A DNA stretch of 64,000 nt from assembly GCA_963739625.1 (NCBI GenBank), contig CAVUAU010000012.1, positions 1 to 64,000 of the forward strand. Direction: 5' to 3'. This DNA comes from Salinimicrobium sp963739625. GTDB lineage: Bacteria; Bacteroidota; Bacteroidia; Flavobacteriales; Flavobacteriaceae. The notes under the pieces were generated by a model, which ran no database searches, was not told the origin of the DNA, and saw only the letters and a list, made by a program, of their open reading frames with translations. A program made the position numbers and the translations under genes. Shown here piece by piece: positions 1 to 8,472 of the stretch; position 1 is the first letter of the stretch, and each line of letters starts with the position of its first letter.

Positions 1-1
1 G

Positions 2-1126
2 CAGGTGCCGCAGTTGACTGCAGATTTTGGGCAGGTGATCGCAGATATGCTGGGGGATCTAATGAGTTCTGTACAACCCATTCAAATAAAGGTCTTTGGT
101 GACGACAAGAAAAAACTGGAACAGATCGCTAAGGAGATCGCTTATGAAGTTGAACAGGTGGAAGGTACAGCCGATGTTTTTGATGGTAATGTTATTGCGG
201 GTCCCCAAATAATAGTAGCGCCGAAAAATGAAATTCTTGCGCAAATGGGGCTTTCTGCAAAAGACCTGCAGCTACAGCTGCAAACATACATTGATGGAAC
301 TGTAGTTAGTACGATGATAGATCAGGTTCAGGTTATAGATATAAGAATGCTTTATCCTAACACCTACCAAAATTCTGTTGAAGATATTCGCAACCTACAA
401 ATCAGCCTGCCGGACGGTTCTTTGGTGCCAATAGAGAGAGTCGCAAAAATAGACGTTCAAAAAGGAGTTGCAGAAATAGACAGGGAAAATGAGAAAACCG
501 TCAACTATATCACTGCGCGGCTCAATAATCGGGATTTGGGTTCCACACTTGATGCTATCAAAAAGCGACTTTCTCAAAACATAAGTTTGCCCGCCAATTA
601 CCACCTTGAATATGGTGGAGCTTATCAACAGCAACAACAGGCTTTTCAGGAGTTGTTGCTTATTCTTATTTCAGCCTTTTTACTTGTGTTTGTGGTTATC
701 CTCTTTTTATTCCGAAAGTTAAAGATCGCCGCGGCAATAGTCTTTATTGCCATTTTTGGAACTGCAGGTTGCCTGTTGAGCCTCTACATCACAGGCACTC
801 CCCTAAATGTTGGAAGTTATATGGGAATTATCATGATCGTTGGGATCATTGGGGAAAATGCCATTTTCACCTACAGGCAATACAATGAAGTAGAGCAGGA
901 GATGAGTCACGAGAAAAAAATAGAGTATGCGATCGCTGCCAGGCTGCGTCCTAAACTCATGACGGCTTTTGCGGCAATTATGGCTTTAATACCTTTGGCT
1001 GTTGGTTTTGGTGCCGGTGCACAGTTACACCAGCCCTTGGCTATCGCTGTAATTGGTGGCATGCTGTTCGCCTTACCTTTATTATTAATAGTCTTACCCA
1101 CCATCTTAAAGCTTTTAAAAGAATAG
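2..1126 (+). CDS. RND efflux permease, C-terminal part (CusA/CzcA/AcrB superfamily), 5'-truncated by window edge
   Basis: This is the last 370 or so residues of a proton-driven inner-membrane RND pump (family members are about 1,000-1,050 residues). The open frame runs into the window edge, so the ATG at 5 is not the true start. Visible are the second porter domain (residues 1-210) and five membrane segments near 217-236, 242-262, 271-290, 316-336 and 344-368, with the conserved loop ARLRPKLMTAFAAIMALIPL typical of the family. The VGIIGENAIF segment corresponds to the helix that carries VGI.V.NAI in RND pumps. Substrate cannot be told from this half: a metal or a multidrug pump are both possible. 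A two-component system follows 60 bp downstream, a common arrangement for regulated RND systems. Family call is firm, substrate is open. Confidence 0.88.
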   Translation, partial: QVPQLTADFGQVIADMLGDLMSSVQPIQIKVFGDDKKKLEQIAKEIAYEVEQVEGTADVFDGNVIAGPQIIVAPKNEILAQMGLSAKDLQLQLQTYIDGTVVSTMIDQVQVIDIRMLYPNTYQNSVEDIRNLQISLPDGSLVPIERVAKIDVQKGVAEIDRENEKTVNYITARLNNRDLGSTLDAIKKRLSQNISLPANYHLEYGGAYQQQQQAFQELLLILISAFLLVFVVILFLFRKLKIAAAIVFIAIFGTAGCLLSLYITGTPLNVGSYMGIIMIVGIIGENAIFTYRQYNEVEQEMSHEKKIEYAIAARLRPKLMTAFAAIMALIPLAVGFGAGAQLHQPLAIAVIGGMLFALPLLLIVLPTILKLLKE

Positions 1127-1155
1127 GAGGACAAATCAAATTGTTCTTTTACCTT

Positions 1156-1172
1156 TAAAAAGGGCATTTTTA
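1156..1172. repeat. Variant copy of the dispersed 17-bp palindrome
   Basis: TAAAAAGGGCATTTTTA fits the pattern yAAAAA(T/G)GNCATTTTTn seen elsewhere in the window. It lies 30 bp after the RND stop codon and 15 bp before the response regulator start, so it could act on either transcript. Confidence 0.5.
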
Positions 1173-1186
1173 CCTCAAAATAAATT

Positions 1187-1861
1187 ATGAAAATCCTTAT
1201 TGCTGAAGATGAAAGGTCATTGCAGGAATCCATTAAAGTGTTTTTGGAAAAGGAAGGCAATGTCTGCGAAGCTGCTTCTAATTTCGCAGAAGCCTCCTAC
1301 AGGATCTCTTTATACGATTATGACATCATTCTTCTGGACCTAAACCTGATGGATGGCAATGGACTTGATATTCTGAAAGAATTGAAAACCAACAGGAGCG
1401 AAGCCGGAGTGATCATTATTTCTGCAAACAATTCTCTGGATGACAAGCTGGAGGGACTGGATCTTGGGGCCGATGATTATCTTACAAAACCGTTTCACCT
1501 GGCCGAATTAAACTCACGTATTAAAGCGGTATTAAGAAGAGGAAAATTTGGCGGCAGCGACGAGCTCATTTTCCATGACATCTTGATGAATACTAAAACC
1601 CGAGGGGTTTCAATTAATGGCTCGGGGGTAGAACTTACCAGAAAAGAATATGATCTTTTGATGTTTTTTGTAACCAACCAGGGGCGGGTGCTTTCCAAAG
1701 AAATCATTGCAGAACACCTTTGGGGAGACCAGAGCGATATGTTAGACAACTTCGATTTTATATATGTTCATATAAATAACCTTCGGAAGAAATTAGGCGC
1801 CGCATCAGAATACCTGAGAACTGCATACGGCAGTGGCTATATTTTTAAAGCCGAAGATTGA
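1187..1861 (+). CDS. Response regulator, OmpR/PhoB family
   Basis: DNA-binding response regulator of a two-component system, 224 residues, the usual OmpR-family length. The receiver domain (1-115) shows the acidic pair E7/D8, the phospho-acceptor D51 in IILLDLNL, and the conserved K101 in LTKPF. The C-terminal half is a winged-helix DNA-binding domain with the usual LTRKEYDLL and FDFIYVHINNLRKKL motifs. The stop overlaps the start of the histidine kinase gene by four bases (ATGA-type coupling), so both are translated from one message. The gene order RND pump, regulator, kinase, PepSY-like lipoprotein suggests control of the pump or of an envelope/metal stress response, but no target site was identified. 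Confidence 0.93.
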   Translation: MKILIAEDERSLQESIKVFLEKEGNVCEAASNFAEASYRISLYDYDIILLDLNLMDGNGLDILKELKTNRSEAGVIIISANNSLDDKLEGLDLGADDYLTKPFHLAELNSRIKAVLRRGKFGGSDELIFHDILMNTKTRGVSINGSGVELTRKEYDLLMFFVTNQGRVLSKEIIAEHLWGDQSDMLDNFDFIYVHINNLRKKLGAASEYLRTAYGSGYIFKAED

Positions 1862-3122
1862 TCATGAAAAAACAAAATCAAATAACGCTTTTACAAAAAA
1901 CTTCTAAGGTCTTTATTCTGGTCAGCGGGCTTTTGATCATCCTAAGTCTGCCAATCCTGTATTTCTTCATAAGCAGGCTTATGGAGAAGGAGGTAGAAGA
2001 AGAATTGTTTTCCAGAAGTTTTAGACTTGAACATTATGTCACAGAAAACAAGCAACTTCTTGAATTGCCACCTGTTTTTGAGGTTGTAAGGACAAAACAG
2101 CTGGCCCCGGTACAGCTAAAGGATACCCTTATTTATGATCCCTCCCAGGATGAAATGGAGATGTTTCGTGAGCTTAATACTTTTAAGGAGATCAACGGGA
2201 AGTAAATATCGTATTACGGTACGCTCAATGACCGTGGAAACCCGTGATATTATCCTCGTCACCCTTGCCTATTTCATGATAAGCCTGCTATTGGTCTTTA
2301 TCATTCAGTTTTACTTTAGCCGGGCCTGGAACCGCCGAATATGGCAACCGTTTTTCAGTAACCTGGAAGCAATGAAGTCTTTTTCGCTCGAATCGGGAAA
2401 GGCATTAAAACTAAGTGAAAGTAAAATTACCGAGTTTAGTGAATTGAAAGCAGAAATAGCTGCCCTTACCTCAAAAGTGATTGCAGATTACCAAAACCTG
2501 AAACAGTTCACCGAGAATATTTCTCATGAATTGCAATCTTCGTTGGCGATCATGCAGGCGAAACTCGGTAATTTCCTCGATGGCTCACATCTTACAGACG
2601 AGCAGTTTCAGCATTTATCTTCACTCCAAAGAGATATTCAGAGGTTAGGCTTACTCAATAAAAAACTGGTCTTGCTTGCTACCCTGGAGCAAAGACAAAG
2701 CAGGGATTTTGAAACGGTTGATTTAAATGCCGTTACAAAAGAATCTGTAGAAAATTTTCAGGAGATCAGTACCATCCCGATTACTTTAAAGGAAAAAAAT
2801 AAAATTTTGGTCAGGGTAGATAAGGAATTGCTGCGAGTTCTTATCGACAATTTGATTAGTAACGCGATCAGGCATAGCTCTGAAGGTGGAAAAATAGAGA
2901 TAGAGATTCAGGATGCAGCCTTTACCATTCGAAATTCAGGCGAACGTGAATTAGAAAATAGTGAAAAGATCTTTGACCGTTTTTACAAAGCGAACCCCAA
3001 AAGTGAAGGTTGGTAGCGGCCTGGGCTTGGCTATTATTAAAAAGGTGTGCAGTGTGTTCGACTATGAATTGAGTTATACCTATGAGCACGGGATGCATCA
3101 ATTTAAAGTGATCATCAATTGA
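1858..3122 (+). CDS. Sensor histidine kinase, interrupted by two frameshifts
   Basis: Membrane sensor kinase, partner of the upstream regulator. It reads in three frames: 1858-2205, about 2204-3011, then to a TGA at 3120-3122. Removing one base at 2203 joins EINGK to KYRITVRS; removing one base in GGTTGGT (3009-3014) joins KSEG to the G2 box GSGLGLAIIKK. Joined, the protein has two membrane helices (about residues 15-37 and 135-157), a short periplasmic sensor region between them, a HisKA domain with the phosphorylated His in ENISHELQSS, an N box (LIDNLISNAIRHS) and the G2 box, giving about 420 residues, normal for the family. All catalytic motifs are intact once joined, so the breaks may be sequence errors; a true double-frameshift pseudogene is the alternative. 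Confidence 0.85.
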
Positions 3123-3197
3123 TTTATAGGGTTCTTTCTTTAGACCAAATTTAGAATCAGGTTCTAATTTGGACTTGTAATCAAAACAATTTCACTT

Positions 3198-3665
3198 ATG
3201 AAAACTTTATTTAAGATGGCCTTCATAGCCTTTGGTTTTGCTTTTGTCGGTTGTGCACAAAAAGGAAACGTGAGTTCCAATGCCAAACAGGCCTTCGAAC
3301 AAAAATTCCCTAATGCCCGGAGCGTTTCCTGGGAGAAGGAACACGACGGGGAGTGGGAAGCCGAATTTAAATTGGATGGGAAAAAGTATTCCGCAAACTT
3401 TAAAGAAAATGGAACCTGGCTGGAAACAGAGTCTGAAATTCAGGAGAATGAAGTCCCGGCCGTAGTTTCCGGGGCCATGAAAGCCGAATTTCCTGCCGCC
3501 AAAGTAAACGAGGTTTACAGGGTAGAACGACAGGATGGGATTTCTTATGAATATGAGATCAAACTCAATGGCAAAAAACAGGAGGTGATTTTCGATTCTT
3601 CAGGAACGATGCAAAAGAAAAAGGCTGAAGAAAATGAAGACGACGAAAATGAAGATGACAATTAG
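3198..3665 (+). CDS. PepSY-like (DUF2874-type) lipoprotein
   Basis: A 155-residue exported protein. The N-terminus has a lipoprotein signal ending FVGCAQK (Cys about residue 19). The mature part holds two PepSY-like repeats with the pattern FEQKFPNARSVSWEKE...W.AEF..DGKKYSANF and AEFPAAKVNEVYRVE...YEYEIKLNGK, followed by a very acidic tail (EENEDDENEDDN). PepSY-like proteins of this kind are periplasmic or outer-membrane-bound; the function is not established. Its place directly behind a two-component system is common in Bacteroidota, and I infer a link to the sensor or its target. It has its own 76-bp upstream gap and is followed by a strong terminator. Confidence 0.8.
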   Translation: MKTLFKMAFIAFGFAFVGCAQKGNVSSNAKQAFEQKFPNARSVSWEKEHDGEWEAEFKLDGKKYSANFKENGTWLETESEIQENEVPAVVSGAMKAEFPAAKVNEVYRVERQDGISYEYEIKLNGKKQEVIFDSSGTMQKKKAEENEDDENEDDN

Positions 3666-3702
3666 AACAGACCGCAGAAAAAATTTGAAAATTCTTTTAT
3701 TG

Positions 3703-3746
3703 AAGGACAGTAAAGAGCAACTATACTCTCTTTGCTGTCCTTTTTT
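3703..3746 (+). terminator. Rho-independent terminator after the PepSY-like gene
   Basis: A 15-bp stem (AAGGACAGTAAAGAG paired with CTCTTTGCTGTCCTT, one G-U pair) with a 10-base loop is followed by a run of T. It closes the two-component/PepSY unit and separates it from the SprF-like gene. Confidence 0.85.
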
Positions 3747-3835
3747 ATCGCCCGGAGTTTTTCGTCTCAGTGTGGGCAGAGAACAAAAGCGCTATTTAGA
3801 GCTTCAAAAAGTTAAAAAAAACTAAAATTAATCTT

Positions 3836-3843
3836 TAGCTTTG
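3836..3843 (+). promoter_or_regulatory. Promoter -7 box (TAGCTTTG) for the SprF-like gene
   Basis: Matches the Bacteroidota housekeeping consensus TAnnTTTG. It sits 25 bp before the ATG at 3869. It also argues against a TTG start at 3851, because that codon would fall on or next to the transcription start. No clear TTG -33 element is seen. Confidence 0.6.
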
Positions 3844-3868
3844 GGATCATTTGGTAATTCACCACTTC

Positions 3869-4885
3869 ATGCGGCAGACGTTTCTTTTTATCCTGCTTTT
3901 ATCGGCTCTTTTTATCTTTTCTGAAAAAGCTTCGGCCCAGGAAGTACTGCCAACCTATTCAGATTATCTTACAGATAACCTGTACCTGCTGCACCCTTCA
4001 ATGGCGGGCGCTTCCAACCTTAACAAGATAAGGCTAACGGCGAGGCAGCAGTGGTTTGATGTCAAGGATGCGCCTTCCCTGCAAACATTGAGCGTGCATG
4101 GCCGGCTAAACCAAAAAGTGGGATTGGGAGGCATTGTTTTCAATGACCAGAACGGGAATTACTCCCGTCGCGGAATCTATGGCAGCTTTGCCTATCATCT
4201 TATGTTCTCGCGAAGTGAACTGGATCTTAATCAGCTTTCCTTTGGAATTAGTGCCGGGCTCATCCAGCACAGCCTTGACCAGAGTGGTTTTTCTGGCAAT
4301 GACCCTCTTATTGGAAGCGGAAGGGCTTCAGATTTCTACGGAAACATGGACGTGGGCGCTTCCTACTACTACTTCAACTTTTTCGCCCATCTCACGGCCA
4401 AGAACCTGTTTTCGGTTAAGCGCGATCTGTTTTATACCGATGGGGTTCCAAACAACCAGCGAAAATACCTTTTTTCGACCGGCTACGTTATCGAGACCCG
4501 AAACCGTTACTGGAGCTATGAGCCCTCAGTGCTCTTTCAATTGAAGGACGCCACTTCAGAAAAATTGGTTGATCTTAACTTCAAGGTTTACCACGAACTC
4601 GATTCAGGAACTTTCTTTGGCGGACTCTCCTACAGGAGAAATTTTGATGCTGTAGAGTATACCGCGGGCGGAAAGACCGTCAAAAATGACTATCTGCAGT
4701 ATATTACACCTTTTGCAGGCTTTGAATACAAGCGGTTTCTGTTTGCCTACACTTACAGTCAGCAAATCAATTCAAAGGTTTTGAGCAATAATGGATTTCA
4801 CCAGCTTACCCTGGGCTATAACTTCGGAAAGAATCGTGAGCGATACGAATGTTACTGCCCGGGAGTCAATCAGCGTAGACGTTAG
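3869..4885 (+). CDS. Type IX secretion system membrane protein, PorP/SprF family
   Basis: A 338-residue predicted outer-membrane beta-barrel with a clean signal peptide (MRQTFLFILLLSALFIF...ASAQ). The start is set at the ATG at 3869, behind a -7 box; an upstream in-frame TTG at 3851 is unlikely. The LHPSMAGASNL, RLTARQQWFDV, GLGGIVFNDQNG and LTLGYNFG segments are hallmarks of the PorP/SprF family. SprF-like proteins pair with T9SS cargo that carries a type B C-terminal sorting domain and help its export or surface attachment. The next gene, 127 bp downstream on the same strand, encodes exactly such a cargo, so they are very likely a functional pair. This is one of many paralogues expected in the genome, not necessarily the gliding SprF itself. 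Confidence 0.9.
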   Translation: MRQTFLFILLLSALFIFSEKASAQEVLPTYSDYLTDNLYLLHPSMAGASNLNKIRLTARQQWFDVKDAPSLQTLSVHGRLNQKVGLGGIVFNDQNGNYSRRGIYGSFAYHLMFSRSELDLNQLSFGISAGLIQHSLDQSGFSGNDPLIGSGRASDFYGNMDVGASYYYFNFFAHLTAKNLFSVKRDLFYTDGVPNNQRKYLFSTGYVIETRNRYWSYEPSVLFQLKDATSEKLVDLNFKVYHELDSGTFFGGLSYRRNFDAVEYTAGGKTVKNDYLQYITPFAGFEYKRFLFAYTYSQQINSKVLSNNGFHQLTLGYNFGKNRERYECYCPGVNQRRR

Positions 4886-4897
4886 GAAGGGAAGTGT

Positions 4898-4914
4898 CAA
4901 AAATGACATTTTTG
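4898..4914. repeat. Exact copy of the dispersed palindrome CAAAAATGACATTTTTG
   Basis: A perfect 17-bp palindrome around a central A, 13 bp behind the SprF-like stop codon, extended on the left by GTGT. The same 17-mer occurs at 26696-26712 and, on the other strand, at 36192-36208. Confidence 0.85.
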
Positions 4915-5000
4915 GAATCTCTTTTGCTGAGATTGGTCAGGTTTCAGTGAGTTTACTTCCGAAAGGCCTTCAGAAAACGCATTTTTGATCCCGCATTAGC

Positions 5001-5008
5001 TACATTTG
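5001..5008 (+). promoter_or_regulatory. Promoter -7 box (TACATTTG) four bases before an ATG
   Basis: Fits TAnnTTTG. Only four bases separate it from the ATG at 5013, which would make the transcript leaderless or nearly so. The -33 TTG is not convincing, so the promoter itself is moderately supported. Confidence 0.5.
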
Positions 5009-5012
5009 CCGC

Positions 5013-6875
5013 ATGCGTTCCCTACTTTTTGCTCTTCTGTTGCTTTTTTCGGCGGAAGCTTTCGCCCAGTTGGAGTTTTGTTCCGGCAGCAAAGGCGATC
5101 CTATTTTCCATGAAGATTTTAACAATGCTTCGCCCCTGTCATCCCAGATCACCAATTACCGTTATGTTCCCCACGATCCTAATGACGGCGAATATACCAT
5201 TGCAGACGATATAGGTGACGTGATTGGAGGCTGGCACAGGTACCTTCCCAAAACCACACTTTCTAATGGAAATGCGTTAATTGTAAATGCCGATGACAAC
5301 TCCTCGGGCCGCTTTTACAGGACGACAATTTCAGGACTTTGCCAAAGCAGCACCTACGAGTTTTCGGCTTTTTTGATGAACATTTATGATCCATCTGCGG
5401 GTAATTGCGACAATAACGGAATACCAATTAATGTGAGGTTCGAAATATGGGATGCGACAGATTCGCAACTTTTGAAGGAGGGCAGCACGGGCGATATTGC
5501 CTCTACCGCTACTGCACAGTGGAAGCAATACGCGTTGACCTTCAGGTCAAAACCGGGACAGGGATCGGTGATCCTGAAGATGTTCAATAATGGCATTGGC
5601 GGCTGCGGAAATGACCTCGCCATCGACGATATTATTTTCAGGTCCTGCGGTGATCTTACGACCATAGATACTCCCGAAGGAACCGGCGGAAAGATGGATG
5701 TTTGCCAGGAAAACACTCCTGTTGCAATTGCCCTGAAAGCAACGCCTGATTTTTCAGCCTATTCACAACACTTCTATCAATGGCAGCAAAGTGACGACGG
5801 AGATTCATGGACCAATATTTCCGGAGAAAATACTGAAGATCTCACGGTTTCAGGAATTAATACGACCACCTATTATCGGGTAAAAGTAGCCGAAGATGCC
5901 GCCAATCTTGGCAGCAACTTTTGCAGTACAGCTTCCGAAGCTTTTATGGTGAACGTAGTCACCACTCCTGCAGCACCCGTTAGCGGAGGCAATAAGACCA
6001 TTTGCAGCAATGAAGCTATGCCGGCACTGTCTGTCTCTGTCGAAGATGGGGAAAATGTCAACTGGTACGATTCTCCCTCAGGAAATACGCCTTTGGCAGA
6101 AAATTCCAGGACGTATACTCCGTCACATCAGGGCACTTTTTATGCTGAAGCGGTCAAAGCCGGCTATGAATGCAGTGCGAGTCCTCGGACTGCGGTTAGC
6201 CTGCAGATCTTTCAAGCTCCACAGGCCGAAGATGAGATGAAATACCTGTGCGAAAACAGCAGTATTCTCCTGGATGCAGTTTTGCCAAACATGCAATACA
6301 CCTGGTCAACAGGAGAACGTTCCCGCAGCATTGAAGTTTCTTCAGCCGGAAATTATTCGGTGGAGCTTGTCAATTCCAATGGTTGCAGTACAATCAAAGA
6401 GTTTGAAGTGGTTGTGGTTAAGGCTCCTGTAATAAAGGACATCATTTCAGAAGAAAACCGGCTTGAGATCCTGCTTCAGGAAAATGGCGAATTTGAATTT
6501 TCTCTTGATGGTCTTACTTTTCAAACTTCGGCCATTTTCAATGTCCCCGGCGGAATCTATACCGCTTATGTGAGAAACGTCAATGGTTGTGAGACAGTTA
6601 CACAGCGGTTTGCTCATGTGGTCGTTCCTAAGTTCATTTCGCCAAATAATGATGGTTATAACGATTTTTTCGAGCTGAAGGGGGTGGAATTTTTTCCATC
6701 CTCAGAGATCCTGATCTTTGACCGCTACGGAAAAATTCTGGCTGCCGGTCCCGGAAAGAACTTCAGGTGGAATGGAAAGATCTCAGGTAAGGAACTTACC
6801 GCCGATGACTATTGGTACGAGATAAGAATCGAAGGACTTCCACCTCAAAAAGGCCATTTTAGCCTGCTGAGATGA
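5013..6875 (+). CDS. Secreted protein with Ig-like domains and T9SS type B sorting domain
   Basis: A 620-residue exported protein, probable T9SS cargo. Residues 1-19 are a signal peptide ending AEAFAQ. Residues about 20-210 form a lectin-like or jelly-roll-type domain (FHEDFNN... and a Cys-rich segment), then Ig-like segments with YQWQQS and DSPSGNTPLAE motifs. The C-terminal 85 residues (VVPKFISPNNDGYNDFFEL, LIFDRYGKIL, DYWYEIRI, KGHFSLLR) are the CHU_C / gliding-motility-associated type B sorting domain that directs proteins through the T9SS to the surface. The SprF-like gene upstream is the expected partner. Ligand or enzymatic activity is not evident; a role in adhesion or substrate binding is an inference. 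Confidence 0.9.
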   Translation: MRSLLFALLLLFSAEAFAQLEFCSGSKGDPIFHEDFNNASPLSSQITNYRYVPHDPNDGEYTIADDIGDVIGGWHRYLPKTTLSNGNALIVNADDNSSGRFYRTTISGLCQSSTYEFSAFLMNIYDPSAGNCDNNGIPINVRFEIWDATDSQLLKEGSTGDIASTATAQWKQYALTFRSKPGQGSVILKMFNNGIGGCGNDLAIDDIIFRSCGDLTTIDTPEGTGGKMDVCQENTPVAIALKATPDFSAYSQHFYQWQQSDDGDSWTNISGENTEDLTVSGINTTTYYRVKVAEDAANLGSNFCSTASEAFMVNVVTTPAAPVSGGNKTICSNEAMPALSVSVEDGENVNWYDSPSGNTPLAENSRTYTPSHQGTFYAEAVKAGYECSASPRTAVSLQIFQAPQAEDEMKYLCENSSILLDAVLPNMQYTWSTGERSRSIEVSSAGNYSVELVNSNGCSTIKEFEVVVVKAPVIKDIISEENRLEILLQENGEFEFSLDGLTFQTSAIFNVPGGIYTAYVRNVNGCETVTQRFAHVVVPKFISPNNDGYNDFFELKGVEFFPSSEILIFDRYGKILAAGPGKNFRWNGKISGKELTADDYWYEIRIEGLPPQKGHFSLLR

Positions 6876-6960
6876 CTCTGAAAAAAGCCGTTCCCGCAGC
6901 TTTACAATAATTTAACCTGGGAAAGCAGTCATCTATTCTGATGAAGAGGTAAAGGATTAA

Positions 6961-6968
6961 TATCTTTG
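6961..6968 (+). promoter_or_regulatory. Promoter -7 box (TATCTTTG) for the TauE/SafE-type gene
   Basis: Exact TAnnTTTG match eight bases before the ATG at 6977 and 32 bases before the second in-frame ATG at 7001. Confidence 0.55.
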
Positions 6969-6976
6969 CAAAAAAA

Positions 6977-7753
6977 ATGGCTTTTCAGGATTTTCCTTAT
7001 ATGCATAGCTCCTATTTCATCCTCTTTATTGGAGCCGGAATTGGTTATCTCTCGGGTTTACTGGGCAAAGGTGGCAGTGCTATCACAACGCCGGCTCTAC
7101 AAGTCTTTTGTGGAATACCATCCTTTGCTGCCCTTTCCTCTCCTTTACCTGCATCCCTGCCTTCGGCTGTTTCGGCATCTGTTGCCTACCGCAAAGAAAA
7201 GCTTTTAGATCAACGGGTAATAAAATGGATCTTATTACTGGGAATACCTTCAACCCTGGCCGGAGCTTTTTTTAGTGACCTGTTTGAAGGCCGTGTCTTG
7301 ATGCTCCTTACTGCAGTGTTTATTTTATTCCTGGGTTTATCCTTCTTTTTGTTCACTCAGGGTTTGCCGAAGCTTTTTAAACAAGAGAGATCAATCCCGC
7401 TTTATAAGATCGTAGTTGTCGCGATAAGCGTTGGATTTCTTTCAGGTTTACTCGCTAATAGTGGAGGTGCATTATTTGGCCCGCTGTTTATAAGATATCT
7501 CAAGATGCCTACCAAAAGAGCGCTCGCCTCCAGTTTGGTGGCCGCGGCAGGACTGGCAATTCCAGGAACAATCGCCCACTGGTACCTGGGGCATATTGAC
7601 TGGCTTATTGTCCTGCTGCTTTCTCTAAGTTCCATCCCCTTCTCTTACCTGGGTGCAAAATCGGCTATTCATATCAAAAGTGAAGTCCTGGAGAAAATCT
7701 TTGGATTCACTTTAATTTGCTTCGGAATTTTTGATTTTCTGTACAATCTATAG
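6977..7753 (+). CDS. Sulfite exporter TauE/SafE family (DUF81) permease
   Basis: A polytopic inner-membrane protein of 258 residues with about eight hydrophobic helices. The family signature of two related halves is visible: GAGIGYLSGLLGKGGSAITTPAL near the N-terminus and a repeat-like VGFLSGLLANSGGALFGPLF near the middle. Members move sulfite, sulfoacetate or other small organic anions, usually outward; the substrate here cannot be assigned. The promoter -7 box ends eight bases before this ATG; starting at the second ATG (7001, MHSSYFILFIG) would leave a normal leader and still include every helix, so that start is a real alternative. It stands alone, with rpsT convergent downstream. Confidence 0.88.
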   Translation: MAFQDFPYMHSSYFILFIGAGIGYLSGLLGKGGSAITTPALQVFCGIPSFAALSSPLPASLPSAVSASVAYRKEKLLDQRVIKWILLLGIPSTLAGAFFSDLFEGRVLMLLTAVFILFLGLSFFLFTQGLPKLFKQERSIPLYKIVVVAISVGFLSGLLANSGGALFGPLFIRYLKMPTKRALASSLVAAAGLAIPGTIAHWYLGHIDWLIVLLLSLSSIPFSYLGAKSAIHIKSEVLEKIFGFTLICFGIFDFLYNL

Positions 7754-7867
7754 CAAACCACTTCAGCATTATTTCTGAAGGGAAATTAGATCACTAAAAA
7801 AGTTTGGAGGAGAAATTTTTGACGCTTCTGTAGGAAAGAATAGAAAGCACTGTAAAATGTGGAAATG

Positions 7868-7899
7868 AAAAATGCCTTCCGTTTTGCAACGAAAGGCAT
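7868..7899 (-). terminator. Rho-independent terminator of rpsT
   Basis: On the minus strand ATGCCTTTCGTT pairs with AACGGAAGGCAT around the loop GCAA (one G-U pair), followed by TTTTTC. It lies about 30 bp behind the rpsT stop. Confidence 0.85.
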
Positions 7900-7927
7900 C
7901 CTTTATAAATTGAACACTAAAACCTGA

Positions 7928-8176
7928 TTAAAGCGCTGCTACATGCTTAGCCAACTCAGACTTAAGGTTAGCGGCTTTGTTATCATGAATAATGTTGCGT
8001 TTTGCAAGCTTATCAATCATAGAAACTACTGTAGGAAATAAAGTCTCTGCCTCCTGCTTTTCAGCCTCACGCAACTTTTTGATCGCGTTCCTGGTAGTTT
8101 TATGCTGGTAGCGGTTTCTAAGACGCTTTGTCTCATTGCTACGTATTCTCTTCAACGCTGACTTATGATTTGCCAT
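7928..8176 (-). CDS. rpsT: 30S ribosomal protein S20
   Basis: An 82-residue, very basic protein that binds 16S rRNA in the small subunit. It opens with MANHKSALKRIRSNETKRLRNR, the conserved S20 start, and ends in the helix-rich LKSELAKHVAAL. Length matches the Bacteroidota family. On the minus strand it follows the two tRNA-Glu genes by 31 bp with no terminator or separate promoter seen between, so part of its message may come from read-through of the tRNA transcript. A hairpin terminator follows. Confidence 0.97.
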   Translation of the reverse strand: MANHKSALKRIRSNETKRLRNRYQHKTTRNAIKKLREAEKQEAETLFPTVVSMIDKLAKRNIIHDNKAANLKSELAKHVAAL

Positions 8177-8206
8177 TACACTAATATTAAATTAATTCTT
8201 TTATAG

Positions 8207-8278
8207 TAGTCCGTAGGGGAATCGAACCCCTGTTACCAGGATGAAAACCTGGCGTCCTAACCCCTAGACGAACGGACC
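8207..8278 (-). tRNA. tRNA-Glu (anticodon TTC), downstream copy
   Basis: A 72-nt cloverleaf on the minus strand. Acceptor stem GGTCCGT pairs with ACGGACT (G-U first pair), D-arm GTCTAGGGGTTAGGAC, anticodon arm CCAGG-TTTTCAT-CCTGG with anticodon TTC, T-arm AGGGG-TTCGATT-CCCCT. CCA is not encoded. It is identical in sequence to the copy 45 bp upstream. Confidence 0.97.
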
Positions 8279-8323
8279 AATTTATTATTTCAAAGTTGGT
8301 TTACACGACTTGTAAACCTTTCG

Positions 8324-8395
8324 TAGTCCGTAGGGGAATCGAACCCCTGTTACCAGGATGAAAACCTGGCGTCCTAACCCCTAGACGAACGGACC
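8324..8395 (-). tRNA. tRNA-Glu (anticodon TTC), upstream copy
   Basis: Same 72-nt sequence and fold as the copy at 8207-8278. The 45-bp spacer between them contains a small hairpin (GGTTTAC...GTAAACC, 8299-8319) that may guide separation of the joint precursor. A good promoter lies 23 bp upstream. Confidence 0.97.
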
Positions 8396-8417
8396 AACTA
8401 TTGCTTAAATGCGGATG

Positions 8418-8447
8418 CAAAAATACAACTATTTTTCAATGCCGCAA
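8418..8447 (-). promoter_or_regulatory. Promoter of the tRNA-Glu pair (TTG-N19-TATTTTTG)
   Basis: On the minus strand TTG at 8447-8445, a 19-base spacer, then TATTTTTG at 8425-8418. Transcription would start about 20 bases before the first tRNA. It lies in the short gap behind proS. Confidence 0.75.
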
Positions 8448-8472
8448 ATGTTGACCAAAATTTTTTGAAATT

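Noticed and set aside
3634..3825. 63-residue plus-strand frame behind the PepSY-like gene
   Set aside because: It runs through the terminator hairpin and has no promoter or family resemblance.
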